Below are positions 1 through 11,113 of a DNA stretch of 64,000 bases, piece after piece. Origin of the DNA: Akebia trifoliata. Lineage: Eukaryota > Streptophyta > Magnoliopsida > Ranunculales > Lardizabalaceae. Position 1 is the first letter of the stretch. Each line of letters starts with the position of its first letter. A program made the position numbers and the translations under genes. The notes below the pieces were generated by a model. That model saw nothing but the letters and a program-made list of their open reading frames with translations. It was not told the origin of the DNA and did not search any database. The stretch covers positions 21,943,021-22,007,020 of the forward strand of contig CM030718.1 of assembly GCA_017979445.1 (NCBI GenBank), written 5' to 3'.

Positions 1-382
1 GAAAGAATTAGGATAATCATTCCTACAAATAGATCGATGTTCATGACATTTCATCCATCTCATCTTTATTTACAAAATTGATGAAGTGCCATGAACACGA
101 TCTGTTTGTAGTGACGTGGATAGAGTTGTTGGAAAGAATTAGGATATATAATCATTACTACAAATAGATCATTGTTCATGGCATTTCATCCATCTCATCT
201 TCACTTAAGAAATTGATGAAGTGCCATGAACACGATCTTTTTATAGCGATATGGATAGAGTTGCTAGAAAGAATTAGGATAATCATTCCTACAAATAGAT
301 CATTGTTCATGTCATTTCATCCATCTCGACATTAGTTACAAAATTGATGAAGTGCCATGAACACGATCCATTCATAGTGATT
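1..382. repeat. Tandem hairpin triplet, block 0
   Basis: Three tandem units begin at 1, 131 and 267 (period about 136 bp). Each contains a near-perfect inverted repeat: the arm GTTCATGGCATTTCATC pairs with GATGAAGTGCCATGAAC across a loop of about 24 bases. Arms lie at 39-55/80-96, 174-190/215-231 and 305-321/346-362. Unit 1 has a G-to-A change in the left arm and unit 3 a G-to-T change, while the right arms are unchanged. The same triplet recurs at 14458, 47317 and 54923. The function is unknown. Confidence 0.85.
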
Positions 383-737
383 AATTCCACGGAGTGTTTT
401 AAAATAATAAGATGAAATCTTCATCTCAGGAAGTCAGGACAATAGAATGGGTAAAACCTTAGAAATTTGGTGAAGAGGGTGGTTTCCTATTGGTCATTTA
501 TATAGGCGCTCAAGAGCACATATATGGAATGATAATAAATGTATTTCCATAAAAAGATATTGCATATCTTTTTCTATTAACTAAATATTTCTAAATCTGT
601 CACAGTATCCCAATGTAGATTTCAAATGTTGATAGCTTAAAAAAGGAAACTTGAGGCGGGGTTGGTTACTGAAAACTTGATCCAAGTTTTGGCAAAACTT
701 GATCCAAGTTTTGGCTAAACTTGTTAATCCATGAGCA
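383..737. other. Conserved flank of hairpin block 0
   Basis: Non-coding sequence shared with the flanks at 14846, 19540, 47706 and 55311. It includes a TATATAGG motif after an inverted CCAAT (ATTGG) near 490-510, and a palindrome around the AAAAGATATTGCATATCTTTT core near 552-575. A short duplication of a 'gatccaagttttggc' phrase is present near 680-715. The flank stops abruptly at the Copia-1 LTR. Confidence 0.6.
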
Positions 738-1625
738 TGTTGAAAAAATCTACAGTTTTTTCCAGATTTATGTGACTGAGTGGGTCTTTTTGAGCTAAGA
801 TTTAAGTGGGTCCCATAATTTATTTCAGGTGGGACCATTTGGAAACTTATTCTTCTCATTGAAGAGAATAGTTTCATGTATTTAGTTGTCAAAAATCCAT
901 TTTGGGTGAATGAGAAATCGACTCCAAACAACCCTACTGACCATGGTTTGTTGGATGTGGTTGTAGAATTATTGAGTTTATGTGTAAAACTTTTTAGTCC
1001 CACATCGGATAGGAATAGGAAACTTGTCTAGTTCTTATATAGAACTTCTCATATCACTTAAGTGAATATGAGAGAGACTTGGATAAGCCCACGCATGGCA
1101 CAAGGGGCCCATGGGTTCAAGAAGGTTTTGCACCATTGGTCCAAAAAACCCTTAATGCGTGTGCGGACGCACGATGTGACGACTGGCCCTTTTGCTAATT
1201 TTCGTGTTGGGCTTGGACTTGGGCTTTTGTTAATTTTCGTGTTGGGCTTGGACTGGGGCTTAAATTCAGATTTTCTTTCGAAGGGGCACACCCCTTAATT
1301 CCTATAACTGTCTAGTAAGGACATCTATCTTTTTCTAAGAGACATTATGTTTCTTAGAACCTTCCTTTTCCTAAGAGACACATTGTCTCTTTATATTTTA
1401 TTAATAGGTCATTTCGACCTTAGTTTTTCTCATTAAAAATATTTCTCTTCTTATTTGCTGTTTTAACGTGCTTGCATTCTGATTTCTCGTCTGTATTCTT
1501 TGAGAGTACAATCTTAGCGTTTGGTTCGCTAGATTGTAGTGCTGCCTCTGCACATGTGATCGTTGTATCCTGGGAGACAATTGTTCATATGGACATTATG
1601 TTCAACACAAGCTTCGGTCAATTTT
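738..1625 (+). repeat. Copia-1 5' LTR
   Basis: It matches 9540-10205 from the TGTT start through the 'cccacatcgga' phrase and the TATATAG box (about 1037) to the 'gagacaatt' phrase. A TATA-centred palindrome (GTTCTTATATAGAAC) is followed at once by a second palindrome around CACTTAAGTG. The 5' copy also carries a short tandem duplication ('ttttcgtgttgggcttggac') at about 1197-1255 that is missing from the 3' copy, so the copies differ in length. The end near 1587-1660 is not sharply resolved. No tRNA-Met type primer-binding site was recognised beside it. Confidence 0.7.
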
Positions 1626-1715
1626 ATTTTGTTTGATTCTTGGGTATCTACCAAATAACAATCTTAAGACAATTTTGTCAGATTTTTTATTATTATGTTT
1701 TCACAGATTTAAAAA

Positions 1716-2516
1716 ATGAATCACCAAGAAAAACTTGAGAAATTTAATTGCTCGGATTTCAAGCGTTGGCAACAGAAAATGTTTTTTTATTTAACAACAT
1801 TAAATTTAGCCATATTCCTTCAACAAGATGCGCCTACTATTCTTAAGGAAAATGAATCAGATAGTACAACTATTGTTGTTATCGAAGCATGAAAACATTT
1901 TGATTTCCTATGCAGAAATTATATCCTCAATGGATTGGATAATACACTGTATAATATATACAGTCCAATCACCACTGCAAAAGAACCGTGGGAATCCTTA
2001 GACAAGAAATATAAGATAGAAGATGCCAGACAAAAGAAATTTGTACTCAGTAGATTCTTAGATTATAAAATGTTGGATTCCAAAATAGTTATAAATCAAG
2101 TCTAAGAACTTCAGATTATCCTGTATGAAATTCATGCAAAAGGCATGTTTATTAGTGAATTCTTTTAAGTGGCATCGGTAATTGAAAAATTATCACCAAC
2201 TTTGAGAGACTTCAAAAATTATTTGAAATACAAATGCAAGGAGATGCAGCTCAAAGACTTGATAGTGAGGTTGAGGATTGAAGAAGACAACAAAATGAGT
2301 GAGAAAGGGACGAAGAATAACTACTTCGAATCCAAGACTAATGTTGTGGAAGTTAAAAGGCCTAAGTCGAACTCTCACAACAAAATAGGAAAATCTCTAC
2401 TCTGGGTCCTAAAGGCAAAGACTTTAAAAAATTCAAGGGAACTTGTTTTATTTGCAACAAACCTGGACATCGAGTCAAGGATTGCCACAAACATAAGAAC
2501 CTGAATTCATTGAAGA
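1716..2516 (+). pseudogene. Copia-1 Gag remnant
   Basis: The reading frame opens at ATG 1716 after a short A-rich run. The N-terminal part reads as a Copia Gag (residues such as EKFNCSDFKRWQQKMFFYL). An in-frame TGA at about 1890 stands where a Trp would be expected, and further stops lie near 2103 and 2167. Gag sequence continues from 2169. A CCHC zinc knuckle (CFICNKPGHRVKDC, nucleotides 2444-2485) is readable in a different frame from the stretch at 2169-2504, so there is also a frameshift. The knuckle would bind element RNA in a live copy; this copy cannot make Gag. Confidence 0.85.
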
Positions 2517-2559
2517 ATAAATTTGTTCAAGCCCAGCTATCTGAATTCAATTATTTCTG

Positions 2560-3852
2560 ATATCAACCTCTCTACAGTTATCTCTAAAGTAAATTTAGTA
2601 AAAAATACTAAAGGATGGTGGGTAAACACAGAGGCTACTCGACACATATGTTCTGACAAAAATTTATTTTTAGAATAAAACATAAAAGGATGAACAACTC
2701 TTTATGGGCAACTCTTCAATTTCAAGAATTGAAGGTCAAGGGAAGGTGGTGTTGAAATTTACTTCGGGGAAAAGTCTTACATTAAATGATGTCTTGTACA
2801 TGCTAGACATTCAGAAAAATCTAGTATCCAGATCTTTACTTAGTAAGAAGGGTTTCATATTAGTATTTGAGTCTGATAAATTTGTGCTTACTAAAAATGG
2901 GATGTATGTGGGCAAAGGGTATTTGACCGATGGTTTGTTCAAACTAAATGTAATGGCAATTGTACCAAAAAATTCAACTATGAATAAAGAGAATTCTTCT
3001 GTTTATATGCTTGAGTCTTTCAATGTGTGGCATGATAGATTAGGTCATGTGAATTTTAATATCTTGCAAAGGTTAATGAATTTAGATTTATTGCATAAAT
3101 TTCTTATTGACTAAAATCATAAATGTGAAACATGTATGGAGGCTAAATTAACCAAAACACCCTTTCATTTTGTGGAAATGAGTTCTAAATCTCTAGAATT
3201 AATTCATAGTGATATCCGTGATTTAAAATTTATGCAAACAAAAGGTGGAAAGAAGTATTTCATTACTTTTATTGATGATTGCATAAGATATTATTATGTG
3301 TATTTGCTAAAGAGTAAAGGCGAAGCCTTAGAAATGTTTAAACATTACAAAGATGAAATTGAAAATCAACTTAGTTAAAAAATAAAGGTAGTAAGAAATG
3401 ATAGAAAAGGTGAATATGAAGACCCATTGGTGAGTTCTATTAGAATATGGTATTATTCACCAAACTACCGCTCTTTATTCACCACAATCTAATGGTGTTG
3501 CTGAACGCAAAAATCAAACTTTAAAGAAAAAATGAATGCTATGTTGATAAGTTCTGGTTTACCCCAGAATTTGTGGGGTAAGCAATCCTTTTAGCAAATC
3601 ATATTCTTAACAAAATACCTCACAAGAAATTAGACCAAACTCCATATGAGTTATGAAAAGGTCGAAGACCATTTTATAAATATTTAAAAGTGTGGGGGTA
3701 TTTGGCTAAGGTAATGATTCCTAACCCTAAAAAGGTTCAAATAGGACAAAAAATCATTGATTGTATATTCATTGGTTATGCACATAATAGTAGTACATAT
3801 TGATTCCTTGTGCACAAATCGGAGAATCCAAATGATTATGTTCTAGAAAGTC
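2560..3852 (+). pseudogene. Copia-1 protease-integrase remnant
   Basis: The protease region near 2613-2660 reads WWVNTEATRHIC. The catalytic Asp and the Gly of the usual D-T/S-G motif are replaced by N and E, so the protease is dead. GAG-pre-integrase follows with the zinc-finger pattern (VWHDRLGHVN near 3025, CETC near 3127). The integrase core follows with IHSDIRDL and FIDDC, then the SPQSNGVAERKNQT motif near 3480 in another frame. Stops at about 3112 and 3376 and frameshifts near 3380-3470 break the frame. The segment ends where the 3853-5105 insertion begins, inside the linker before RT. Confidence 0.85.
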
Positions 3853-5105
3853 ATTTTCTAAAGTCCTAATTACATATATTTTATCAATAAATTGCACATT
3901 AAATCCTCTCATTAGACATAATGCATGGTTAGTCTATAATAATTCTTATTTTTAATTTAATTATGTAATTCGGAATTAATTACCATTATTTACGTGTAAC
4001 AGGATTTATTCGCAAAGTTTCAAGGCGAATCAAGAAAATCAGAAGTTACCACTTTGATCTAGGATCCAAAACAAGACTGTGGACCAAAATTCAAGTCAAT
4101 TAACTAAAACTTTACCATGGCGTCATGGTCAACGGCGACGGTGCAGTCAACTAAGAAGGTCAAGCCTCAAATTTCTTACTAAAACTTTGCGGTTGAATAC
4201 CATTCGTAATAGAATATTTTTTGTAAACACGAAATGTCTCTGAAACCCTAATTTTTACAAGAAATCCTAATCTGGTCTCTCTATAAATAGAAGACCAGAT
4301 CAAAGGGTATATCATCTTTTGAGGAATCTCTAATTTTCCCTGGAAGTCAACTTCTCTTCTTATTTTAATTTAGGTTTTTATTTTCTTTCTTTATGAATTT
4401 TATGAAAGTTGTAAGAAGGCTCCACTGATTTCAAGTCAAACAATAAAGATAACTTCTTTCTCTCATCTCTCTTCTCTTTCAATGTTTTTTTTATTTTATT
4501 TTTTGCTTTATTGTTCTTGCGATAACCATTGGTTAAACCTCCGTTAGATCGATTGAGGAAGTCTGAATAAGATTTGTCACTGTGTTAATGTTCTCATAAT
4601 GATTTGATAGTTTTATTGTGATAGTATATGTATTTATTATTAAGTTGAATATTAATTGTTTTCAAAGTTTTGATGGTCTCTTTCTTTGATAAGTTCAAGA
4701 AGAACCATGCTCTACAGAGAATAGTTAATATTTACCTAGTAATCTTGACTTAAACTATTGCATACTTTTGATCTTGTTTATATTATAACTGCTAGATTTT
4801 TTCATTCACAAACATTAGCTTTATTTAATAGATCGAGATAAAAAGAAAACTAGAATTCACTGATAAAGCTTGTGATGGTGGATCTAATTAATCTACACTC
4901 CTCTATCATATTTCTAAGATTATTTTAGATAAATCATCTATTTTTAAATTGTTTCCATAAACCTGAATTGGATTGGAAGTAAAAAAATTATTTGAATTAA
5001 CGCTGTCTCTGTGGTTCGACCCTTGCTTGTTAAGGTTTTCTTTTGTTTTTTATTTTATCATCATCTATACCATTGAGCATCTGACTTCATGAAAATACTA
5101 TTATT
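3853..5105. mobile_element. 1.25-kb insertion with 5-bp TSD, LTR-like
   Basis: The sequence interrupts the Copia-1 polyprotein and is bounded by the direct repeat AAGTC at 3848-3852 and 5106-5110, the length typical of LTR-element insertion. It has no coding capacity. It contains a TATAAATAG box at 4282-4290 and, near 5010, a 'gtggttcgaccc' phrase resembling the 3' ends of some plant Gypsy LTRs. The termini do not show the usual TG...CA, so 'solo LTR' is an inference. A rearranged or otherwise terminated element is possible. Confidence 0.6.
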
Positions 5106-5820
5106 AAGTCAAGGAATGCTTTAATTTTTGAGAATATTTTTATTTGTAAAAATATACAAGTAATAAGTTCTAATAAAAGAACTTATGATACTGCAATTAC
5201 TAGTTTAGAAGGCAATATAGACCAAAAATCTATAGAAAATGAGGATAAACCTAGACGTAATAAGAGAGCTAAAGTGACTAAGTCATTTGGTCTGGATTTT
5301 TTAACTTTTTTGTTAGAAAATGAATCTCAAACTTTTAAAGAAGCCATGTCTACACCTGAAGCAACTTATTAGACAGAGGCTGTGAATAGCGAATTGATTC
5401 AATTTTGCAAAATCATACTTGGGAATTGGTGGATCTTCCACCAGGCAGCAAACCTATAGGTTGCAAATGGGTCTTCAAAAGAAGATGAAACCTGATGGTT
5501 CCACAGACAAGTACAAGGTAAGACTTGTTGCCAAAGGGTTCAAATAAAAAGAAAGTTTGGATTATTTTGACACCTATTCCCCAGCTACAAAAATAACTTA
5601 CATTCGCATGTTGATAGCTATTATAGCGTTGCATAAGCTAGAAATACATCAAATGGATGTGAAAATAGCTTTTTTATATAGTGACTTAAATGAGAAAATT
5701 TATATGGCACAACCAAAACGTTTTACTGTCAAAGGATAGGAAAGGAAAGTGTGTAGACTTGTTAAATCATGTTATGGATTAAAACAAGCACCTAAACAAT
5801 GACATGAAAAATTTGACAGT
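5106..5820 (+). pseudogene. Copia-1 linker and N-terminal reverse transcriptase
   Basis: The polyprotein resumes directly after the TSD and continues into the RT fingers/palm: KYKVRLVAKGF, YFDTYSPATK, and QMDVKIAFLYSDLNEKIYMAQP (first catalytic Asp in the MDVK motif), then SCYGLKQAP near 5770. In-frame stops lie near 5370, 5547, 5737 and 5801, and a frameshift is needed between about 5470 and 5560. The fragment ends at the TSD ACAGT (5816-5820) of the solo LTR, which separates it from the YIDD half of RT. Confidence 0.85.
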
Positions 5821-8021
5821 TGTAGACATGAGAATGTTCACGTTTGAACCTCAATGCTACGTGATTTGGAGTCGCCACCATTCTTTTTTGAAAATAGGTG
5901 TGAATGGGCACCCGAATCGATTCTTTTGAAAATAATTTTTTCATGCCATTGTAGTGACTCTCAATCATGGAAAAGGTATGGTCTACCTAAGATCTAGGTA
6001 AAGGGATTCGGTTAGAGAATGGGGAAGGTGTTAAGCACCCCATTCTCTCCACCTATGGTGGTTACCTTTAGATTTGGCTATTTTTTAAAAGAATAATATA
6101 ACAAGTAAAGTGCATGGGATGTATAAAGTGGGTGGGTGCACATAGTGTGTATGTACCTCTTTAGAAGAGGATTTGATGTTGGTGTTGACATAAGAAATAT
6201 CTTATGGAAGAAGACATTCTATAGAGTCAACACACTTTTGCATGAGTTGAGATGTTGGTTTAGGATTTTAGAGAAATTCCATGGATGGAATACCCTTAGA
6301 TCCATAACCTTAATGCATGCATGTTTAGCTAGAAACTTAGTGTTTTAACCCCATCAAGAGAGTTACACATTTCTTCATCATAGCCAAACATGTGTGAGGT
6401 GTGTGCATAGTATACATTATGATGCATGATATGAGAATGGGTTATAATAAGGCTTCAACCTCCATCCTTTCGACCAAACCGCCTCAAGCATTCCATGCCC
6501 AAGGTTGAGGTTCAATCTACTCGGGATGAAGGAGGGTTCTCCATTACATCCTAAAAGCTTCTAAAAAAGAAAAGAGAGGATTAGAAGAAGAAGATGCAAG
6601 ATAAAAGAAAATAAATAAATAACTACTATCCCACCTTGTCCCCTTGGAAGTCTTGAATGAACTTGAGCTTGAGAAGTGAACTTGAGAGTTGAAGGATGTA
6701 GTTAAGGGTGGGTTGAGAGAGTTGAAGGTTGAGAGATGAGAGATGAGTAGAGAATTTGGTAGAGTTTTAGGTTGAGAGATGGGGGTTTGAGAGCATGAAT
6801 TGTTCTTAGAAAATGAGGGTATTTATAGAGTTTTTGGAGAATTTTTGGGGATAAAGTGGTCCAACCCTAAAAATAATGAGAATGGACATAAGGTTTAGGT
6901 TATTTCTTTTTGGATTTTTTATTTGTATAGGGGTAAAGATGACATTTGTGAAGAAATCCTAAAAACATTCTTTGGTCCTTGGTTTTTTGGTAAATAGAGG
7001 TGAGAGAACAAAAGCATTTTTGGAAGGGTGAATAAGGGAGTGACATGTGTAAAGGTGGAGTGGTAGGTAAAAAGTAGACCTTGGTTCATTTGTAAATAAC
7101 TCATAAAGCAAGGGTGGAAGTGTATTTTTGAAATGGACCAATAGGAGAACAAAAGTGCTTTTGGGAGGGTGAATGGGAGCATGACATGTGTAAAGGTGAT
7201 GTAGTAGGTAAAAAGTAGATCTTGATTCATTTGTAAATAACAAATAAAGTAAGGGTAGAAGTATATTTTTGAAATGGACCAATGGGAGAACTTCATGTAT
7301 GTACTTGAAGATTCCCACCTTTTGAGGGCATAATGGAAAGTTCTCTCACCTTTATGGATTATTACCAAAGACCAAATAACCTTTTTGGTTTGACTAAACT
7401 TTTGAGAAGGGTATTCTTGAGTTTTCACAAAAGAAAAGTTGACCCTCCAATTAGATGATGCATTGGGCATTGGGGGCTTATGAGGTATCGACATGTGTCA
7501 TCTTATGAAGGGGTGAGAGAATGGACTTGGAGTGGGTTTGGTATTGGGCTTAGAGAATGGATTTTGTCTTGGGCTTAGGTTGGACTTGCTTTGGATTTAG
7601 GATATGGACTTGGGTTTTGGGCTTAGGATGGATTTAGGAAATGGATTTAGGTTATGGGTTTAAAATGGCATTGGGTTTTGAGCTTAGGTTGGGCTAGGTA
7701 ATGGATTTGGGTAATTGGGTTTAGGGTTAAGAGAATGGGCTTGAATTTAGGTTAAAAGGTAGGTTTTGTCTTAGACTTAGGTTGGATTAGGAAATGGACC
7801 TTGGTTGTGGTATAGGTGATGGAGCGGTAAATGGAAAATGGTTACAAGTTAGGGACAAGGTTGAGCATGCGAACTATATGACATGATGTATGTATGTATG
7901 TATGCATGAATAATGATGCTAAGTGGCAATGCGGGTCCGTGATAGGCTTGAGTTCTTAGTTGGAATCAATTCGAGAAAATTTGAATTTTCCTACGGGTTC
8001 GTGCAAATTGGGGTGTCTACA
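5821..8021 (-). mobile_element. Solo Gypsy-type LTR, 2.2 kb
   Basis: It begins TGTAGACA and ends TGTCTACA, and is flanked by a perfect 5-bp TSD ACAGT at 5816-5820 and 8022-8026. On the minus strand it starts TGTAGACACCCC like the LTRs at 34127 and 42982. It has a TATAAAT box (complement of 6821-6828) followed by a 'gtgcttaacacc' phrase near 6025-6040, which parallels 'gtgcctaacacc' near 35670. No internal region or second LTR remains, as expected after LTR-LTR recombination. The AT-poor stretch at 7500-7860 is rich in degenerate GGGTTTAGG-like motifs. The minus-strand open frames in it (up to 191 codons) come from the tandem duplication at 7003-7286 and are not believed to be genes. Confidence 0.92.
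7003..7286. repeat. 141-bp tandem duplication in solo LTR
   Basis: Two adjacent copies begin at about 7003 and 7145. Both contain the phrases 'gagaacaaaag', 'gacatgtgtaaaggtg', 'taggtaaaaagtaga' and 'gaaatggaccaat'. A third partial start occurs at 7286. The repeat explains the long overlapping open frames on the minus strand. Confidence 0.85.
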
Positions 8022-9066
8022 ACAGTGTAATGTTGTCAAATGATTTCAAAATAAATGAGTGTGACAAATGTGTATACGTTAAAAGCATGGAAAATGCTTA
8101 TGTAAGTGTTTGCCTTTATATTGATGATATGTTAATTTTAGGAACTAATAAAAATATCATCAAGTCAAGAAAGAAAATGTTGACTAATAAGTTTGAAATG
8201 AAAAACTTAGGTGTTGCGGATGTTATACTAGGGATAAAAATTAATAGAACATCAGAAAGACTTGTATTATCTCAATCACATTATATTGAGAAAATGCTTA
8301 AGAAATTTAATTAATTTGATTGTAGTCCAGTTAAAACACTAATAGAAGTTAATTTTCATTTAAAGAAAAATACTTGTGAGAGTATCTTTCAATTAGAGTA
8401 TTCTCGTATAATTGACAGTTTAATGTATCTTATGAACTGCACAAGGCCAAACATTGCTTACTCAGTTGGCAAACTGAATAGATATATAAGTAATCCAAGA
8501 TTAGATCACTGGAAGGAAATAGTTAGAGTTTTAAGATACTTAAAATTTACTCTGGACTATGGGTTGCATTACACTAGGTATCCAACGGTACTTGAAGGAT
8601 ATTGTGATGCCAATTGGATATCAGATTCTGAAGAAGCAAAATCCACAAGTGGATATAGTTTTACACTTGAAAGTGCAGCCGTTTTTTAGAAATCTTCTAA
8701 GCAGACGTATATAGCCCGATCCACTATGGAATCAGAATTTATAGCACTAGATAAAAAATGATAAGAAACTGAGTGGCTTCAACATTTTTAGAAGATATTC
8801 CTTTATGGCCAAAACCCGTGCCTGCAATCTGTGTACATTGTGATAATTAAGCAACGATATCAAGGGCACAAAATAATATTTATAATGGTAAGTCTTGACA
8901 TATTCGTCGTAGACACAATACTGTTAAGCAATTACTCCCAAATGAAGTTATTTACATTGATTATATAAACTCTATAATTAATCTTGCGGATCCACTTACC
9001 AAAGGTTTAACAAGAGAGCAAATATACTGCACATCGAGGGGAATAGGATTAAAGCCTACACAATGA
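8022..9066 (+). pseudogene. Copia-1 C-terminal RT and RNase H
   Basis: The frame resumes after the solo LTR. The RT active site reads LYIDDMLILG (near 8119), followed by NKFEMKNLGVADVILGIKI. RNase H follows with [33 protein letters not shown] and STSGYSF (8440-8665), then the SSKQTYIARSTMESEF segment in a shifted frame after a stop at 8687. More stops and frameshifts run to about 9066. Together with 5106-5820 this is one RT-RNase H module split by the LTR. Confidence 0.88.
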
Positions 9067-9539
9067 CAACCCAACCTAGTTGATTGGAGATCCCAAGATT
9101 TAGGTTCAATGGGACAACTACTTGTGTGTAACTCACCAATAGCATTGAGGAGATAAATCCTCCTACCTACTCTTATGATGTAACGATGTTGTTTGTAACG
9201 ATTTTTTAGGATAAGCTTTGCTTTTAATGATGCCTATAACTTGATTATCAAGTGGGGTACAATAGGGTACTCTTAACAGGAATCACCTATGTGAGTGTGA
9301 AGTTGGGCCACTTCCATGAGAATTTATAAAAACTAAAATTCTTTATAACACTCATGAATCCAGGAACGTTCACGGCCAAAATGAACACAACCGTGAGAAT
9401 CGATTATGTCAGGAAAGAAACTATGTGAATTCCATTGTCTTGATTTACACTTAAGTTTGAACAGTTCAAGACATCGTGTTCACTATTGTTTTGTTTTATC
9501 GTCATTTTAGCTGTCACCATTTTCATTCATGTGAGGGAT
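9067..9539 (+). other. Copia-1 3' untranslated region and polypurine tract
   Basis: No coding signal. It lies between RNase H and the 3' LTR. A short purine-rich stretch (GTGAGGGA, about 9531-9538) directly precedes the TGTT start of the LTR and is the likely plus-strand primer. Confidence 0.6.
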
Positions 9540-10205
9540 TGTTAAAAAAATCTTCAATTTTTTTTTCAGATTTATGTGACTAAGGTCTTTTTGAACTACG
9601 ATTTAAATGGGTCCCATAATTTATTTGAGGCGGGACCACTTGGAAACTTATTCTTCTCATTGAAGAGAATAATATTATGTATTTAGTTGTCAAAAATCCA
9701 TTTTGGATGAATGAGAAATCGACTCCAAACAACCCCTATTGGCCATGATTTGTTGGATGTGGTTGTAGAACTATTGAGTTTATGTGTAAAACTTTTTACT
9801 CCCACATCGGATAGAAATAAGAAACTTGTCCAGTTCTTATATAGAACTTCTCATATCACTTAAGCGAATATGAGAGAGAGACTTGGACAAGCTCACACAT
9901 GCGCACAAGGGGCCCATGGGCTCAAGAAAGATTTGAACCATTGGTCCAAAAAAATCCTTAATGCAAGCGCAGGGGGGGCACAAATTTCGACAATTTGACT
10001 TCATGTGGGTACGTGCGACGGGCCCTTTTGCTTATTTTCGTGTTGGGTTTGGACTTTCTTTGAGAGTACAACATTAGTGTTCGGTTCGCTAAACATGTAG
10101 ATTGTAGTGCTGTCTCTGCACGTGTTATCATTGTATCCTGAGAGACAATTATTCATTGATCCGTGTGCACCAAGTTGCGGGAACAAAATTGTCTTAAGGA
10201 CATAA
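9540..10205 (+). repeat. Copia-1 3' LTR
   Basis: It matches the LTR at 738 from the TGTT start onward but lacks about 200 bp that lie inside the 5' copy (around 1200-1490). TATATAG lies near 9837. The right edge is taken where Gypsy leader sequence shared with 26757 and 61830 begins. Confidence 0.7.
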
Positions 10206-11113
10206 CACCCATACAAGGGATATTTTCCTTTGTGTCTCCTACATTTGAGAGACTTTCATAAATCGAGTCTCTTAAAAATCTTTGACCTCTTAAAGGTCAA
10301 TTTAATACATTTTCAATCCGTAAATCGGGTCTCTCAAAGACCTTTGGACCTTTTAGGTCACCTTAGATTGAACCTTAATGTTAGAAGGTATAGGTAGGGA
10401 CCTGTCTTTATATTACAAATTCTCTCAATTCACAACTTCGCATTTTCCTTTCTTAAATGGGTCTCTAAAAGACATTTCAACCTTTTAAAAGTCAACTTAG
10501 TGTGTTGTTCTTTTCATAGATCGGGTCTTTAAAAAATCTTTGGACCTATTAATGGTCAACTTAGTGCACCTTCCTTTCGCAGAGCGGGTCTCTCAAAGAC
10601 CTTTGGATCTCTTAAAGGTCAACTTATATTGGTTTTTATTTAATAGTTTCGAATCTCTTAAAGATCTTTGCACCTTTTAAAGGTCAACTTAAAAAGCTTT
10701 CATTTCATAAAATTAGATCTCTTAAAGGTCACCTTAGTTCCCTTTTCATTTTTATAGCCCAGTTATCTTAAAGACCTCCTTATACGAACCTCATAAAGGT
10801 TTCTCCTAAGTGTCTTCCACATTCATTTTCAAAAAAAAAAAAAACCTTGGGTTGTACCTCATTCATTCAGTATTGCAAGGTTACCAAAACAGGGCTTATT
10901 TAGATTAGACTAAAAAATTAAAATACATAATAAAGTCAAATCCTTTTCAAAGTTGCTAACTTCACACCTTGTTGTCATTTTCTCTTACTAAGGCACTAAT
11001 GTCATCGAATTCAAAGACACAAACCTTGACCAAATATTGGGCGAGCAAAGAAGTCATTACCAAGAAGAACTCGGACATAGTGTAATTATTTTCTATGATC
11101 TAACAGGAACATA
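10206..11113 (+). other. Gypsy leader, copy A (3' part), phased stem-loop repeats
   Basis: Non-coding and shared with 26757-27642 and 61830-62712. From about 10240 to 10740 a degenerate unit of about 60 bp repeats, centred on GGTCTCTCAAAGACC and GACCTTTGGACCTCTTAAAGGTC-type inverted repeats (GACCTTT pairs with AAAGGTC). A poly-A run lies near 10831-10844. The upstream part of the leader and the LTR seen in copies B and D are absent here. A Ty3 leader would normally hold packaging and dimerisation signals; whether these stem-loops act so is inference. Confidence 0.7.

Larger units (their letters stand above)
738..10205 (+). mobile_element. Copia-1, decayed Ty1/Copia retrotransposon
   Basis: LTRs at about 738-1625 and 9540-10205 share long stretches of sequence, start with TGTT and flank a polyprotein in canonical Ty1/Copia order (Gag, protease, integrase, RT, RNase H). 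All parts contain stops and frameshifts. Two later insertions interrupt it, at 3853-5105 and 5821-8021. Without them the element is about 6 kb. No matching TSD is visible: the left flank is module sequence and the right flank is Gypsy leader, so one side has probably been rearranged. The inner LTR boundaries are uncertain by tens of bases. Confidence 0.85.

Noticed and set aside
1..382. Regularly spaced repeats resembling a CRISPR array
   Set aside because: Units are about 131-136 bp with homologous, not unique, inter-arm sequence, no cas genes are present, and the genome is plant-like. They are tandem hairpin duplicates.
581..1003. 140-codon minus-strand open frame
   Set aside because: It spans the junction of module flank and Copia-1 LTR, which arose by insertion. 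No motif was recognised.
6919..7494. 191- and 119-codon minus-strand frames
   Set aside because: They lie inside the solo LTR and repeat the same peptide because of the 141-bp DNA duplication.
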